Assembly: GCA_000711775.1 (NCBI GenBank)
Contig: ARYC01017621.1
Location: forward strand, 21,103-85,102
Length of the DNA stretch: 64,000 nt
Direction of reading: 5' to 3'
Source: Oxytricha trifallax
Taxonomy: Eukaryota > Ciliophora > Spirotrichea > Sporadotrichida > Oxytrichidae
Part shown: positions 42,604 through 55,360 of the stretch, one piece after another
Numbering within the stretch: the stretch's first letter is position 1
Layout of the letters: the number at the start of each line of letters is the position of its first letter
Made by a program: the position numbers and the translations under genes
The notes under the pieces: generated by a model
Seen by the model: only the letters and a program-made list of their open reading frames with translations
The model's database searches: none
Told to the model about the DNA's origin: nothing

Positions 42604-45600
42604 TAGGGATAACTTCCAAACATACCAGTATGTCAAAACCTAAAGAAAGTAGGACGGTAAATTGATTAGTAAGACAAAAATAACTGACTTGATTATAATT
42701 TAGTATCTTAATTTATTAATATGATAGGAAAAAATATTTTTAACAGCTTTTTTGAATGCTATACAATTAAATTTTTACTTATATATTTATATTATTTATT
42801 TAATTAATTGAAATTCCCTAATTAATTCTTCTCCTGTTAAAGACATTCAACTGAGGAAAATCTACGGAGTTACAGGTAAAATACAAAAATACTTTTTGGA
42901 GTAGAATTTAAATAATTTAATTTATTGCTCTTCATTTACAAAATACATGTAAAATAATATTAACTTAAATTTATCTTACAATAAATAATCGGTAATTGCT
43001 AAAACAGTCAAAATTCATAAAGAATTATAATAGAAGCTTTCTGCACTTTTTTATATTTTTATTTAATTTAATCTTTATAACAAATATCAACCATTCTCTG
43101 GACTAATTTAATTATTACAATTATACTTAATTTATTATTCAATAATCAATATCTTTTCAGATTCCAAAAAGTCTGGCATTTTTCATCTGATACTTGTATG
43201 ATTCCGTCTCTTAATCATTATATTACTGTAATATAGTAACTCCAAATATTGTATTCAATTGCTATTGAAATTCTGATTTAATTAACTTGTCTTTCCATAC
43301 CTATATAATTTTTTCCTATAATTTCTTGAACTACTTCAATGATGTACATTATACACTTAATATTTAATGGGTCATTAAAATGTTTTATTTTTTTTTTATG
43401 AAAGATTTATTAGATTTTAAATAAATAAATAAATTCAGGAAACTTTCCCCCAATAATTTTATAAAAAACTTTACTTGCTTTTCGATGAAGAAGCTTATTC
43501 TTTTTTTAAATAATGATATAAATCTCAAATATATTATTTATTTTAGTTTAAATATAGAATTAAAGTTTAGTTCATTGAATTATTTATGGAAATTATTTTA
43601 TTTCTCAAAGATCTTTTATCCATAATAAATTAAATTAAGAAAAACACAAAGCTTCAACTTGATTAAAATTCGAAATAGGTTCTTTAAATTATTATTAAAT
43701 TGAAGTAAAATTATTTATTTACAATTAATTAAACATAAAATAATAATAATAATAATAATTACAATGATGATAATAAAATAATATGATGGAGCTCGGTGAC
43801 ACTTGCCTTGTGTAGTTAATTATCATTTTCTTGAATGTTTTCTTCCCATGTTTCTTTGTTTCTTTCTTTTACCTTTGAATATATTTTATTTTTTTCTTCT
43901 TTTATAATTTTTTCCTTTATAATTAGTCATATTGTATATTCACAAATTTCTCTGCTACTCTTATTGTATATAGTTTGACGATACTTAATATTAATTGAAT
44001 AAAATATGATTTAAAAGTTCTTTTGTTCAGTAGTAAGCAACTAGATTACATCAAATTTAAAATGTTTGTCTGCTCAGTTCAAAATTTTTCTTTATTTGAA
44101 GGGTCTTTAATTTAAAAATATAGGAGATTTCTTATTTTGGCTGCTTATTTTTTAATTCAATAAAGTAAAAAGGTTTGATAAACTCTATGTTAAACTTTCT
44201 AACTCTCTTTCAATTACATCCTCAGTTTGGTTAATTGTTCAGAAGCAATTTAAAATAACAAATTCTTTCTATTGTCCTGGGAGAATGTCTGGAACCTAGC
44301 CTATTATAAAGAAATGTTCTAAGCTAAATCTTTTATGTTTGCTATAATCTGAAGATTCAGCTCAGTCTCTCATCTTTAATAGCTGTTGTCTCACTGTTGA
44401 ATATGTTATTTAGAGTTGTAATTTCAGTTTATATATATATATTGAATATCGTTCACTATTCAATTATGGACCCTCTCTTTAAGTTTATATAAATCTTATT
44501 AATGTTTTGCTTTTATATACATATTTATATATATCGGTATCTTATATTTAGAATGATTATTGAATCCTCATATTTGAAGTGCAAGTCTCCCTAGTGTTCC
44601 GAGAAGTACAAATTTTCTTCGCTACTCCTTTAAAAAGAATCAGGTGAAGGTTTTAAATATGACCTTTCTAGGAAGTAGAGTTACCTTTTTCGTTTATTTT
44701 TTGGATGTTGACAGAGACTTCAAGCGCGAGTAATCTGCTTCTAGTTTGATTAATAAATAATGTGCATCAATGTGCATTTAGTTTAACAATCTCACCCTCA
44801 TTTATTATTTTCTTGCATGTTTCTCTATTATTTCTTATTGAAAAGTATGCTGTTGATTATTTCTCTCAAGCTCATAAAGCTGTTTGATATAGCTCCTCAT
44901 ATATTAAACTTTCAATTATTTTTTTTGGTTCGTTCCTTATTTTGTGAGCTCAATCCATAAATAGATTTTTTATCTAATAAAAGTCGTAATTTAATGAGTT
45001 TATTTTCCTAAAGATTTCAGTAAATTATATGTCAAATGATGCAATTTATCTTAGGACTTCAGACAACGTATATTCAGTTAATCATATTTTTTATTACTAT
45101 TCATTATATCATATATTATTTCAACTTAATGCAAGTTTTACTTATTTTTTAAAGCATAAAATAATTGTTTCTACTAATTAAAGATTTAGACTTGATAATA
45201 TTATATGATATTTATTATTATTTCAAAAAAATCAATAATTTCATTTTTAAACATAAAACTTATAGAAAATATTCCAATAATACTTATTATGATTAACAAT
45301 GAAATCAATATTGTAGAAACTATATTACAAAGTTTTTAATAAAGTGATAAATTCTATATTTTATCAAAATATTCATTATATTAACGAATTATATTAGGAT
45401 TTTAAAGTCAATGCATTAATTTTAACTTAAAAGTTTACAACTACAAAGCATTATGTGCAATAAATTATTAGAAATATAACTTAATTATTTTATTTTAATG
45501 ATTAAACTTATATTATTTTTATATTTTCTTCTTCTTTACTTTTTAATATGATTTTATGCTTAATATTTTACTATATCGATAAAAATAAAAGAAATAGGTA

Positions 45601-45850
45601 AATTGTCATAAGTAAAAATCAAGAATAACAATAATTAAAAATAACGATCATAATTTTGGTATTCTCATTATATTATATAGATTATATATAACTATAATGA
45701 AATTAAAGATTAATTAATCATAGAAAATTTTTCTGAATTATAATAATTATAATAGCAAAGTGCTTCCTAAATAATGAAAACCTCTAAGTTATCACTTTAA
45801 CTTGAATTCATTCATTATTTCTCAATTTTCTGTTAAATACTTCCAATCAC
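42604..45850. other. AT-rich region, weak coding traces only
   Basis: Contains a (TAA)n run near 43741-43758 and, between about 44180 and 45080, sequence less AT-rich than its surroundings with short frames on both strands. I could not assemble a protein from these and assign nothing. Confidence 0.4.
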
Positions 45851-45859
45851 AGTTAGTAC

Positions 45860-46550
45860 TACAACTGTAGTCATTTTCGAGAAGGCATTATTCTAAGAAT
45901 CAGGAATTCAAAGACCGCATTTATTCTAGAATTAAAATGAATAAGCATCTTCAAAAGAGCTCAGGCATAAAAACTTGAAAAATAGCGCGCTTGATCCTCA
46001 AAATAATAATGCTCTCAACCATCCAATTTGATTAACATTCCTAATGATTAATGACATATACGAGCCATTTTTATGAATTAACTCCTAAAGCCATTAATCA
46101 ATAATATCATCAAGAATACCGGATAATTAAAGAATAAATTGAGAATGGACTTGGAGAATAGTTTTTTCATTCTTGATAGCAATGTAAGAAGGAAAAAGAG
46201 GCCAGTTATGACTATTGAAAATGACTAGATAATAAAATTCAATGACTCAATATCTCTAGCTCTCCTTGACGAAGATCAAATGCAAGAAGATAAGAAAATC
46301 TAGGAAGCTACTAATGCACCTTGGAGAACCTCATCCACAAAACATAATCCAGAGTGAATTCAAGTAATAACGTATACAGTTTCCGCTTCAAATGACCAAC
46401 AATAGAATGAAGAGAAAATTTCAGATTGAATAGAAACACAAATCCCTGTTGATAAGGAATCAGAAAATTATAATTCAGACAGGCAGATTTATGACTTATA
46501 TATGTTTATTCGTGTGCATGAAGCTTTATAATAAAAATAAATTTACATAA
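45860..46550 (+). pseudogene. Unrecognised hydrophilic protein remnant
   Basis: Plus-strand stretches include HYSKNQEFKDRIYSRIKMNK near 45890 and RMDLENSFFILDSNVRRKKR, then SISLALLDEDQMQEDKKIQE around 46140-46300. After about 46340 a second frame reads PHPQNIIQSEFKQQRIQFPL. The frame switches argue for decay. Family unknown. Confidence 0.35.
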
Positions 46551-47470
46551 TTTTGATTAGAAAATAAGATTAATATTAAATAAAGAAATTAAAAGCAATC
46601 AATTTTGATTATTAAAATAATAAAAACATGGCAATTATATTTTATATTTATTATTCTTGATTTGAACTTATGCCAATTTACCTATTTCTTTTATTTTTTA
46701 TCGATAATTGAATTAATGATTTCTTTTTTAATATCATTGGAATCTTTTCAAAATAGAAATGTGAGTATTCCATAATCAACTGTATCCAATTGTTTTCTAT
46801 TTATTTCACCTTCAATTTAAAAATTATTTAATTTATAATTATTGTAAATTATCGTTCTCAACATCCCTTTATTTACAATTTTGTTTGCCTAAAATTTAAT
46901 TAATTTTGTTAAGCTTATTGATTATTAAATATTATATAAATTATTTATAGAAAATCTGAATAATTTAGCATCTAGAACATTATAACTTGTATCATTAAAT
47001 GGCATTGATGTCTCGAGCCTTAATTGAACATACAAAAAGTATCGATGAAAATAGAAACTACTTTATGGTAAGGAAATCAAGAAGCACAAGTAAAATAAAA
47101 ATCAAACTACGCTATTATTCTTTCAATTTTTCAATAGCTGAATTATTTCAACAGAATTTTATTCTATTTTAAAAGAATTTTAAAGCTATGATAAATCAAT
47201 CAAGCCTTATCAACAAGTTGAATATATTAAACGATTTAACAAATTATCTAAAAAGACTAGTTTCAAAACAACTAAATATTATAAAGACCATAAAAATGAC
47301 AATATGATCTAGTTAAGTAGATATTGAAAGGGATCAAATGAAACAATAAATATCTTCAATAAAAATAAAACATCAAATTCAAAACATTTTTGCAAAACAT
47401 AAGAGGAAAAGGTGATAAAACTTCTTTTTCTTATTTACAAGATATGGGAGACGATAAAAAATAAATGAAG
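46551..47470. other. AT-rich spacer
   Basis: No repeat, RNA gene or convincing reading frame recognised. Confidence 0.4.
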
Positions 47471-47479
47471 AATCAATGG

Positions 47480-48030
47480 ACTAAAAGTTATCTCTGATTA
47501 AATCACTTTCAATATTCTCACTCTCTCTCTATAAGTCTTAAGTTGTTCTATCCTCTTACTATCCAAGTCTTCGATCTCTTTGAATTCTCCATCATTAAGT
47601 CTGATCTTTCTTTGCTTCATTAGTCAACGACTCCACGTCAGTTTTTGTGAGAGCAGTCTTGAATCTAAGCATATACTTCAGGGGTATGTGGTGAGAGCAT
47701 TGCTTAAGCTTAACCAAATTCTTACTTAATCTTTTACCGATGGTGTTTCTTCTTTGCATTGTAAGTCTCCCACCTTCATCTTAAGTTTGCTTTTGTTGTA
47801 TTTGCTGCCCTTCTTGTGCAAGTCATAGTCGAGAGTATTCTGAAAGTTCTACAAAAATACTACCAAGTACGAGATTTTGCTTATAAACACGCCCAGTAGA
47901 AAGCATTTATCGCCTCCTTGAGGTATCCTCGTCGATCCTGCCCAGGTATTCTGAGTGATAGGGTTACTCCTTCAGTTTTTCAAGGCTAGCTCTCAGCTTC
48001 TTGATCGCTATATCCAAGTCATTCTACTAA
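47480..48030 (-). pseudogene. Unrecognised helical protein remnant, minus strand
   Basis: Minus-strand segments in order: NDLDIAIKKLRASLEKLKE near 48020, MQRRNTIGKRLSKNLVKLKQ near 47760, HHIPLKYMLRFKTALTKTDV and, one base out of frame, EFKEIEDLDSKRIEQLKTYR near 47560. Several TGAs fall in some frames. Looks like an alpha-helical basic protein; family not recognised. Confidence 0.35.
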
Positions 48031-48431
48031 TAGAAAATTTGAATATTTAAATAAACAATCATTAATAATCATTGCCTTAGATTTTTTATAATAATTTTAT
48101 TAAAAAATCATTACTTTAGCGAGCTTATTCAAAATTTATTTTTTAAACATAGCCCGTAAAATAAGTTATTTTTGGTTTTATACTATATTAACTTTAATTT
48201 TTTGTACTTACCATTTATATTTATTGTATTAACTATTATCCAATTATCTTTGTTCTATTTTATTAAGTTAATTATTTATTAGTTAAATTTCATTTGAATT
48301 ATTAATTATGTTTAACTTTTAAGTTCCAAAAAATTTTTTAAAAGCATAGCTCATATTATCGTTTCCTTAGTTACTCATTTTTACTTAAAAATAAGGTATA
48401 AATTAATTTTGTTACAAATAAAGTAAGGATA

Positions 48432-49726
48432 TATAATACTTTCAGAATTAAAACAAATTTTTATAATAAAAATGGATAAAATGGCAAAAGAACCCTAATG
48501 GTATATTAGCAGAAGTCGAGCTGAAACTGTGATTGGGCTCGATATAGTGATCGACAAGAGAGTTTTGCATTCTTGATAAACTAAAGAGAATTTTTCACAG
48601 CTGAAATCTTACATTTTATCAAGACCATCTGAAATTTGTTTTCTACTATGAAAAAGTACTGCTCTCCGGGATATCTTTAAATGGGAAATTTTAATTGAGA
48701 TTCAGGGGAAATGTAAAAAAGCAATTTCCTCAAGGTTCAAGCAACAATCGGTATGTTATAACATGAGTAAATTTTGTCCAAAGGTATTTGGGCTAAATCT
48801 TTTTGAATGTAAGACGTCCGTTACTAATAATGTAAGTTTTCCCAAAAGAGTAGCAAGGTCTGTAATGTATTAATATTGACGCGAGCAACTTTAGCAGGAG
48901 TAACTATGTAGCCTAGAATCAGGATATTCGAGATATTCTTCGATAGAGCCGAATCGTTCGCTACTGTAACTAGATAATCCAAATGATGTAACTAGTTACA
49001 AACTTGCTGTAAATGGATGCCCCCGTTAAGTTGTTACATACTTTCGATGAAACAATATGCTACATGCCCCATTGATTCTGAAGCCCCGTATATTTAGCTT
49101 CATCACCTTTAGAATCACTTTGCATTACCTAGTGTAACTAGTTACAGCACCCTTCGTATCTAGTTACAGCCACCATAGTATCTAGTTTCAGTACATATAT
49201 CATTTTCTCTACGTAATGAAATAGTAAATATCCTAATCCTAACTACTTAGTTACTCCCGCAGAAGTTTCTCACGGGGATGTCAATAAATCGTGCTAATGC
49301 TACTCTTTTGGGAAACTTGCATTTTTAGTAAATTAGCTACAATCATTCAAAAGAATTTAGGCTGAGTACTTTTGGGCAAAATTTACTCCCCGTATTGCTT
49401 GTTGTTAGCTCGAGTAACCTTGGATAAATTGCATCTTGTCTGTTGTCCTTCATAATAGGCAATTTCCTAAACGTGCGAAGGATTGATGTGCAAATATATC
49501 ATGAAGTGAACCATTTATTCCTGCTGAACTCTATCTTAGAAGATATTACTGACGTCAATATCTCTGTGTGTTGTTAGTAAAATATGTACAATTGCTCGAT
49601 TTATTGCTATAATGGAGCACCTCTCTATTGCAGGAGTTTTAAAATACTATTTCTACTCAAGGGCTTAATTACCATTTTATCCATGTTTATTATATAAAAA
49701 TTTGTTTTAATTCTGAAAGTATTATA
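48432..49726. mobile_element. Foldback element X1 (GTAACTAGTTAC family), diverged
   Basis: Terminal inverted repeats begin TATAATACTTTCAGAATTAA and extend about 55 bp nearly perfectly. Inside them, the two halves remain a degraded inverted repeat (for example TTTTCCCAAAAGAGTAGC at about 48840 against its complement near 49305). The interior holds GTAACTAGTTAC near 48990 and 49140 plus degenerate copies (GTATCTAGTTACAGCC). Clearly less AT-rich than the flanks. No transposase. TA at the ends may be the target duplication. Related to X2 at 53161. Confidence 0.85.
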
Positions 49727-49859
49727 ATATATTTCTATTATTGATTATTTAATCATTCTTAAAATTTCTAAGTAATTTCTCGAAATGCTCGTGCATACTA
49801 GTCATAAAAGCAAGCTTAAGAGATTTTCCCATCGTGATTTTCTGATCCTAAAGAATTTA

Positions 49860-50220
49860 CTCTTAACTTGTTGCAGATGAATAGGACCTTTTTATTAGAA
49901 AAAAATGAGTTGAATTGTACCTCAATCAAGAGACCATTATTTTTTTCTAGTGAGTTACAAATTCATGAGCAGACAAGTGTTCTTATTTCAAAGATAAAAA
50001 AGTAATCCTCAATTGCACAAGAACGTGGTAATTAGGAATATTCAATAAAAATCTGAATTTTTTTGTCTGAGCCATTATCTTTCCAAACTGTTTAGGTATC
50101 TTCTCAATTCTACTTTGATAATCTTTCACCAGGCGTCTCCAAAGAGACATTTAGCACAGTTCGAAATAGGATGTCAGTAATTCCAAATGAAAGTTACTTA
50201 GAAAAAATTGTATTGCTTTA
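49860..50220 (+). pseudogene. Unrecognised coding segment, frame broken once
   Basis: From an ATG near 49888 (MNRTFLLEKNELNCTSIKRP) to a TGA near 50050, then in another frame SEPLSFQTVQVSSQFYFDNL and KETFSTVRNRMSVIPNES up to the palindrome at 50204. Family unknown. Confidence 0.35.
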
Positions 50221-50235
50221 AAGCAATACAATTTT
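50204..50235. repeat. Perfect 32-bp palindrome without spacer
   Basis: Sixteen bases (AAAATTGTATTGCTTT) followed immediately by their exact inverse complement, centred at 50219/50220. Protein-like plus-strand sequence ends at it, and a minus-strand frame (50198-50383, SCFYCHIDSVRFIHRLNNEN) starts on its other side. Confidence 0.95.
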
Positions 50236-50560
50236 GTTTGGCAGAAAGTAGTAGAGTCTCAAGCTTTTCGATTAGAGCAATATAGTATAAGCCAAGGCTC
50301 CCATGAAAATTTATTCCATTTTCGTTGTTTAATCGGTGTATAAAACGAACGCTGTCAATGTGGCAGTAAAAGCAAGATTGCAAATGCGTCTTTATATGTT
50401 GATTATTTTTTATATTAGCAATTAGTACTACATAGCTATCGTTCTATTTAGATTCCCTTTAGGAAAAGAATTGACTTCACTGGCATTTTAGATCTAAGTA
50501 AAGAATTTCTGAACAGCAGCTATTTATTGGATACTTACTGAGACTTGCACACTATTAGCA
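50236..50560 (-). CDS. Unrecognised minus-strand coding segment
   Basis: The minus frame reads MQSCFYCHIDSVRFIHRLNN, then GINFHGSLGLYYIALIEKLE up to the palindrome. It looks like protein rather than chance but is short; it may extend further right. No family recognised. Confidence 0.35.
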
Positions 50561-50588
50561 TTATTCGTGTAATAGATTAAGTTGTTAT

Positions 50589-50935
50589 AAAAAATAAGTG
50601 GAAGGCTACAATTTAAAATGAAAACTAATACAACTTAAAAGTATTAGTATAGGTAATTATAGTGATGATATCCACAAAAAGCTTTATCATCAATCTATTC
50701 TCCTTCGTATTTTGCTCCATCTGGTCATACATACTTTGTTGTTCCTATTTCTTTTAGTGTCTCTCGAGCTTTCGGTCTACTGATGTCCCCACTCTTTTTG
50801 GTAAGTATTGCTGAAATACAAAATTTTTAATATGTTTTTTATAGCTTAAAAATTTTAGTGAATTACCAGCTGCTCCTCTACATCATCTTTAGGTTTTCAT
50901 TTTTTCTTAATTAATTTCATTTTAATTTATCTATT
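50589..50935 (-). pseudogene. MORN-repeat gene fragment, copy 2
   Basis: Diverged homologue of the insertion at 28213-28593: same layout of N-terminal exon (MKT..., here frame-shifted to KPKDDVEEQLVIH), a TTTCAG-type intron end near 50817, then GDISRPKARETLKEIGTTKY followed by PDGAKYEGE. The Trp of the MORN WPDG in copy 1 is TGA here. Both copies are therefore broken. Confidence 0.65.
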
Positions 50936-50939
50936 GTCT

Positions 50940-51410
50940 ATTACTAATTGTGACTTCTTCCGTACATTCTGGTATAAATACTAATGTTTGAATTCTTACC
51001 TGATGAGATGCAGCGAGACTTCACTCTTAGTATCGATATTTCCCATGGTTTGGTAATATGTCGAACTGTGATGAGAGGCTTCAATATGGTAACCTCTGCT
51101 TCCCTCCTCGTATTTAGACACAAAGAACCATGTAGAGTATAGCCCATAATTTAGCTAACCATTCTTCATATGGTTTCCTTGCTTTGAGATTTTGATGTTG
51201 TTCATGAGTGTTTAAGAGCTGTTTTAAAGACATCTTGGAGAGAGGGAGATTGCCGAATTCAAGATATTCAAGAAGTATATCATCCTCAGCTGGGTTTTTC
51301 TTCAACTAGGGGTCATATTTCTCACTTAACGTGGTGTATATATCGAGTACATGAGGGTTCTTTGTGTAATTTTTTAGATTTTAAAAGTATTATAATGGGT
51401 TTCAGAAAGT
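50940..51410 (-). CDS. Open minus-strand frame, about 130 codons, unrecognised
   Basis: With TAA/TAG as Gln, a frame from just after a TGA near 51402 reads NYTKNPHVLDIYTTLSEKYD, then NPAEDDILLEYLEFGNLPLS, KMSLKQLLNTHEQHQN and PYEEWLAKLWAILYM, to a TGA near 51090. It has a normal amino-acid mix. It lies directly upstream of MORN copy 2 on the same strand, so it could belong to the same gene. Confidence 0.45.
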
Positions 51411-52260
51411 TATAATAATAAAATAAAAGATCTCGTTATTTTGATAGCGGATACTTTAGTATAAACCAATATTCTACTACTACTAGTTGGCCTAATTTAA
51501 AATTATTAAAGCTACCAAATTTAATTATAATCAATATATCTATCTTAATTAATTATTATCATCACCCAATTCTTGTAAATCAAAGAAAATGAGTTTTATT
51601 ATTACAGTTAAATGTGAAAATTCATTTTAAAAAATACCAATCCAAGCTTAATATTATATATGGCAACTAAAAAATAATTAAAAGTAATTTTTAGTGAATT
51701 TCCAAAGATGTCAAGCAAGAAAATGAATAATGTTTAATTTTTTGATTATAATTTGAAAAATAATATTTCATTTTAAAAAGAGTCGATTATACTACTTTTA
51801 TTTTCAAATAAGTAAACATTTTAAATTAAATAAATATTACATAGTCTTTTTTAAACTTTTTGATAATTTAAAAAGCTCTAAATATTGATAAAGAAAAAGA
51901 ATTCAAGGATGTTGAATGCGCTTATTAATTAGATAGAAATTTTGATACAGAATTTAAGAAGTTATTAATTTATAATAAAAAACATATTAACAATATAAAT
52001 TTTTTAAATTTTGTTAACAAAATTGATTAGAAAAAATAATCCTCTCGGTGTTTAAGTTTTTAACAACTAACTCACTCAAATATTATTCAAAATTTATAAA
52101 GTAAATGTTGATTTAATGATAGAATAGGAGTTAATTTAAATAAAATGCATAATTACTGGGAAGGATTCTGGAAATAAAGAGGACATTAATTTTATAAAAA
52201 TAACTTGAAATAATAAGAAGATGGAAATAAATATTTATAGAGAAATTTTGCAATTAAAAA
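51411..52260. other. AT-rich spacer
   Basis: No feature recognised. Confidence 0.4.
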
Positions 52261-52279
52261 ATGCGCTAAATAAATGGAG

Positions 52280-53160
52280 AACGATCAACAACAACCCAGT
52301 TTGAGGAGTAAACTACCAGTATTCATTGAGAATAGAAACCAAAGTGTAAAGGTAAATCTGCAACAAACATTAGGTTGATAAATTAAGAATTCAAAACCAA
52401 ATTCGCAATTCTCATTAATTCAAAGTCATAATTTTTAATTAATCTGCAAAAGGTTTAATTGCATAAAAATTATTCCGTCAAGATTGATAATAGCCGACAA
52501 CATGAATTAAATTATCCAATAAGAGTAGCTGAATGATGGGTTGAAAGAAATGAGAGAATTGCAAAAAAAAAGTGGACATCCAAAAGTAGAGATGAAATTA
52601 TCAACAAAAATACAATTAAATTTAATAATGCTCACAGAATGCCAGAGGTCTGAACTTAAAACTTAAATAAGATTAGACATTTAGAGAAATTGAAAACAAG
52701 AATCTTGACTATATATGTTTGATGGAAACCAGACTTTAAAGAATAATTATGAGAACATCAAAACATAACTCTGATTTTCTGGCAAGAAATGGAGGAGTAA
52801 TGGTGATGAATAATAGCAAATACAGAATGAAAACTATAATTAAATTAAGGTTATTTACAATTTGGACAATATTGAACGTGGAGGGTTCGCACTTCATATA
52901 TTAACGGTATATCTCACTCCGTAATGGAATGATGATGTCAAAGAACTCCAGAAACGACTAATTTATATGATCAGATCATTAAAACAGAAAATGCCAAAGC
53001 ATTGATAGTGGTGATGGGATGATATAAAAGAATTGGAGCAAAGACTGAATAAAAAGAAGGTCTTAAGAATCTTTTCCTGAAAGGAGTAGAAACTCATTCT
53101 AAAGGGGTTCAACTAGATCAAGTCTTTTCTAAAGTAAGGACTATTAGCTAAGAAACAAGC
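52280..53160 (+). mobile_element. LINE-like retroelement remnant, endonuclease domain
   Basis: From about 52640 the sequence shows a decayed endonuclease/exonuclease/phosphatase (APE-type) domain as in LINE ORF2. NKNLDYICLMETRLQR contains the catalytic ET; then ARNGGVMVMNNSKYR, VYLTPQWNDDVKELQKR, KALIVVMG (the GD-x-N strand, Asp lost to TGA) and GVQLDQVFSK, the S/x-x-LDxVFS motif. Upstream, ATG at 52278 opens a short frame (MENDQQQPSLRSKLPVFIEN) that may belong to it. Foldback X2 interrupts it at 53161. Several frame shifts; inactive. Confidence 0.65.
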
Positions 53161-54756
53161 TATAATACTTTCATAATCAAAACAAATTATTATTTTATAA
53201 ATAAGCGATAAATGGTAATTAGACAGAGAGGTCTAAAAAGATAAGACACAGATACTACTGTTGTTTGCATTTCGTAGAGACTAATCATGCACCGATGCTT
53301 TTCCCAGTTCCCAAAAGCTGAAGCACCGCCTCTCGCAATTCTGGTCTCCACAACATCGTACTTAAATATGATCGTCACTTCAGGGAGGATTGGCCCACTC
53401 AAATATCACAGCATAAGGTTGTACGCAGAGTTGCTAGCAATATATAGTTACTTGAGCTGCCGAGATGTGACAAGGAGAGTAAATTTTATACACAAATATT
53501 TATCCTAGATCTTTTTGGATGCTGGCAGTCCTGTGACTAATAATACTCGTTCTCAAAAGAGTATCACGGGTCAAGTAATACTTATACTCCCGTGTGTAAC
53601 TTGCACATGAGATACTAAGTAGCCTAGTCAAGAGATATTCCTGGGATTCTCCATGCAGAGCACAAAGGCAAGGTAATGTCTCTAGACACTTTTTGCCGGT
53701 GAATAGAAATACTCCCGATATCGTAACTAGTTACGAAATCTGTGTAACTAGTTACAGCACCTGAGACAATTTGGGAAACTAAGATGAAAAATTTTGAATA
53801 CACTTCCTCATTCGGGATGATACTTCTAATGTCGGGACGATAGGGCCTCTAGATTTGCAAGGAGGAATCAATCACAAATGTAGCTAACTTGCCTGGCATG
53901 ATTGCTAATAGAGTTGGTCTCAATATTAAAAGTGTGATATGATTTAATTAAATATAATATTTTTACAAACTAACTATTCACTGTACAATGATTCTGTACT
54001 CAAAGCAATAAAAACTTTATATAAAATAATTGATAAATTTAAAAAAACTTATTTTAGAATATTTAAATGATAACATTTCAACTAAAGCAGAATTTAATTA
54101 TTTTCTTGTTATATCTACTATTGCTATAATTAGCTTAATTTCCCAAATTGTCTCAGGTGCTGTAACTAGTTACACAGATTTCGTAACTAGTTACGATATC
54201 GGGAGTATTTCTATTCACCGGCAAAAAGTGTCTAGAGACATTACCTTGCCTTTGTGCTCTGCATGGAGAATCCCAGGAATATCTCTTGACTAGGCTACTT
54301 AGTATCTCATGTGCAAGTTACACACGGGAGTATAAGTATTACTTGACCCGTGATACTCTTTTGAGAACGAGTATTATTAGTCACAGGACTGCCAGCATCC
54401 AAAAAGATCTAGGATAAATATTTGTGTATAAAATTTACTCTCCTTGTCACATCTCGGCAGCTCAAGTAACTATATATTGCTAGCAACTCTGCGTACAACC
54501 TTATGCTGTGATATTTGAGTGGGCCAATCCTCCCTGAAGTGACGATCATATTTAAGTACGATGTTGTGGAGACCAGAATTGCGAGAGGCGGTGCTTCAGC
54601 TTTTGGGAACTGGGAAAAGCATCGGTGCATGATTAGTCTCTACGAAATGCAAACAACAGTAGTATCTGTGTCTTATCTTTTTAGACCTCTCTGTCTAATT
54701 ACCATTTATCGCTTATTTATAAAATAATAATTTGTTTTGATTATGAAAGTATTATA
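53161..54756. mobile_element. Foldback element X2 (GTAACTAGTTAC family), near-perfect arms
   Basis: Arms of about 620 bp (53161-53781 and 54133-54756) are almost exact inverted copies around a 351-bp AT-rich loop. Ends read TATAATACTTTCATAATC, the same motif as X1. Near the loop each arm has two GTAACTAGTTAC dodecamers in the context TCGTAACTAGTTACGA and GTGTAACTAGTTACAGC. Each arm carries an identical 73-codon frame (53287-53508 plus; 54409-54630 minus) and an overlapping 70-codon antisense frame; I think these are by-products of the arm, not genes. Inserted in the LINE-like sequence, probably at TA. Confidence 0.92.
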
Positions 54757-55360
54757 TATGAATTTAATATAAATCAATTATAAATTAATCCTAGTGAATT
54801 TCAGAATAAAATATCACGAAGACAATATTAAACAAGCTAATAAAGAAATATCAATGATGATTTCAGACATAAGAAAGCAATACTGGAAGTCATTTCGTTG
54901 AAGAATTAAGGAAATTAACAGAGGTGGATTTGGACGAACTTATTTAAAATATTTTGATGATAAACTAGGAGGCAGCTCAAAGGGAAAAACTGGAATCAGC
55001 AGCCAAATAGTTTGGAAGCAAAGAATAACTAAACCATAATGAGAGTTGTATATTAAGTTACAAAATATAATGAAAGAAAGGAATATTGGACATGGATCAC
55101 TGCCGATATAAACACAATATAATAGGATTTTTAACCTGGTAAAGAGACATACGAAGAGTCAAGTATAATGACAACCAATAGAGAAATAACAATAAACAAT
55201 TAAAGTATTAAAATAGGAGAATATAAATAAATAAGTGTTAAGCTTTCTTCAGATATTTCAAAACGTAAGAAAAATATAATTTCAATAAAGCTATTACTCC
55301 TGATGGTGCTTATTTTAAATATTTCTTGAAAAAATAAAAAATGTAAAAAAAATTATCAAA
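54757..55360 (+). mobile_element. LINE-like remnant, right of X2
   Basis: Protein-like plus-strand text resumes: KYHEDNIKQANKEISMMISD, IRKQYWKSFRQRIKEINRGG, FGRTYLKYFDDKLGGSSKGK. A basic, helical linker with QYWKSF fits the region between endonuclease and reverse transcriptase in LINE ORF2, but no RT motif is visible before the satellite begins. Assignment rests mainly on position relative to 52640-53160. Confidence 0.4.

Noticed and set aside
53287-53508. 73-codon ORF in each arm of foldback X2
   Set aside because: It is duplicated only because the arms are inverted copies, overlaps an antisense frame of similar length, is not preserved in X1 and has no domain-like features.
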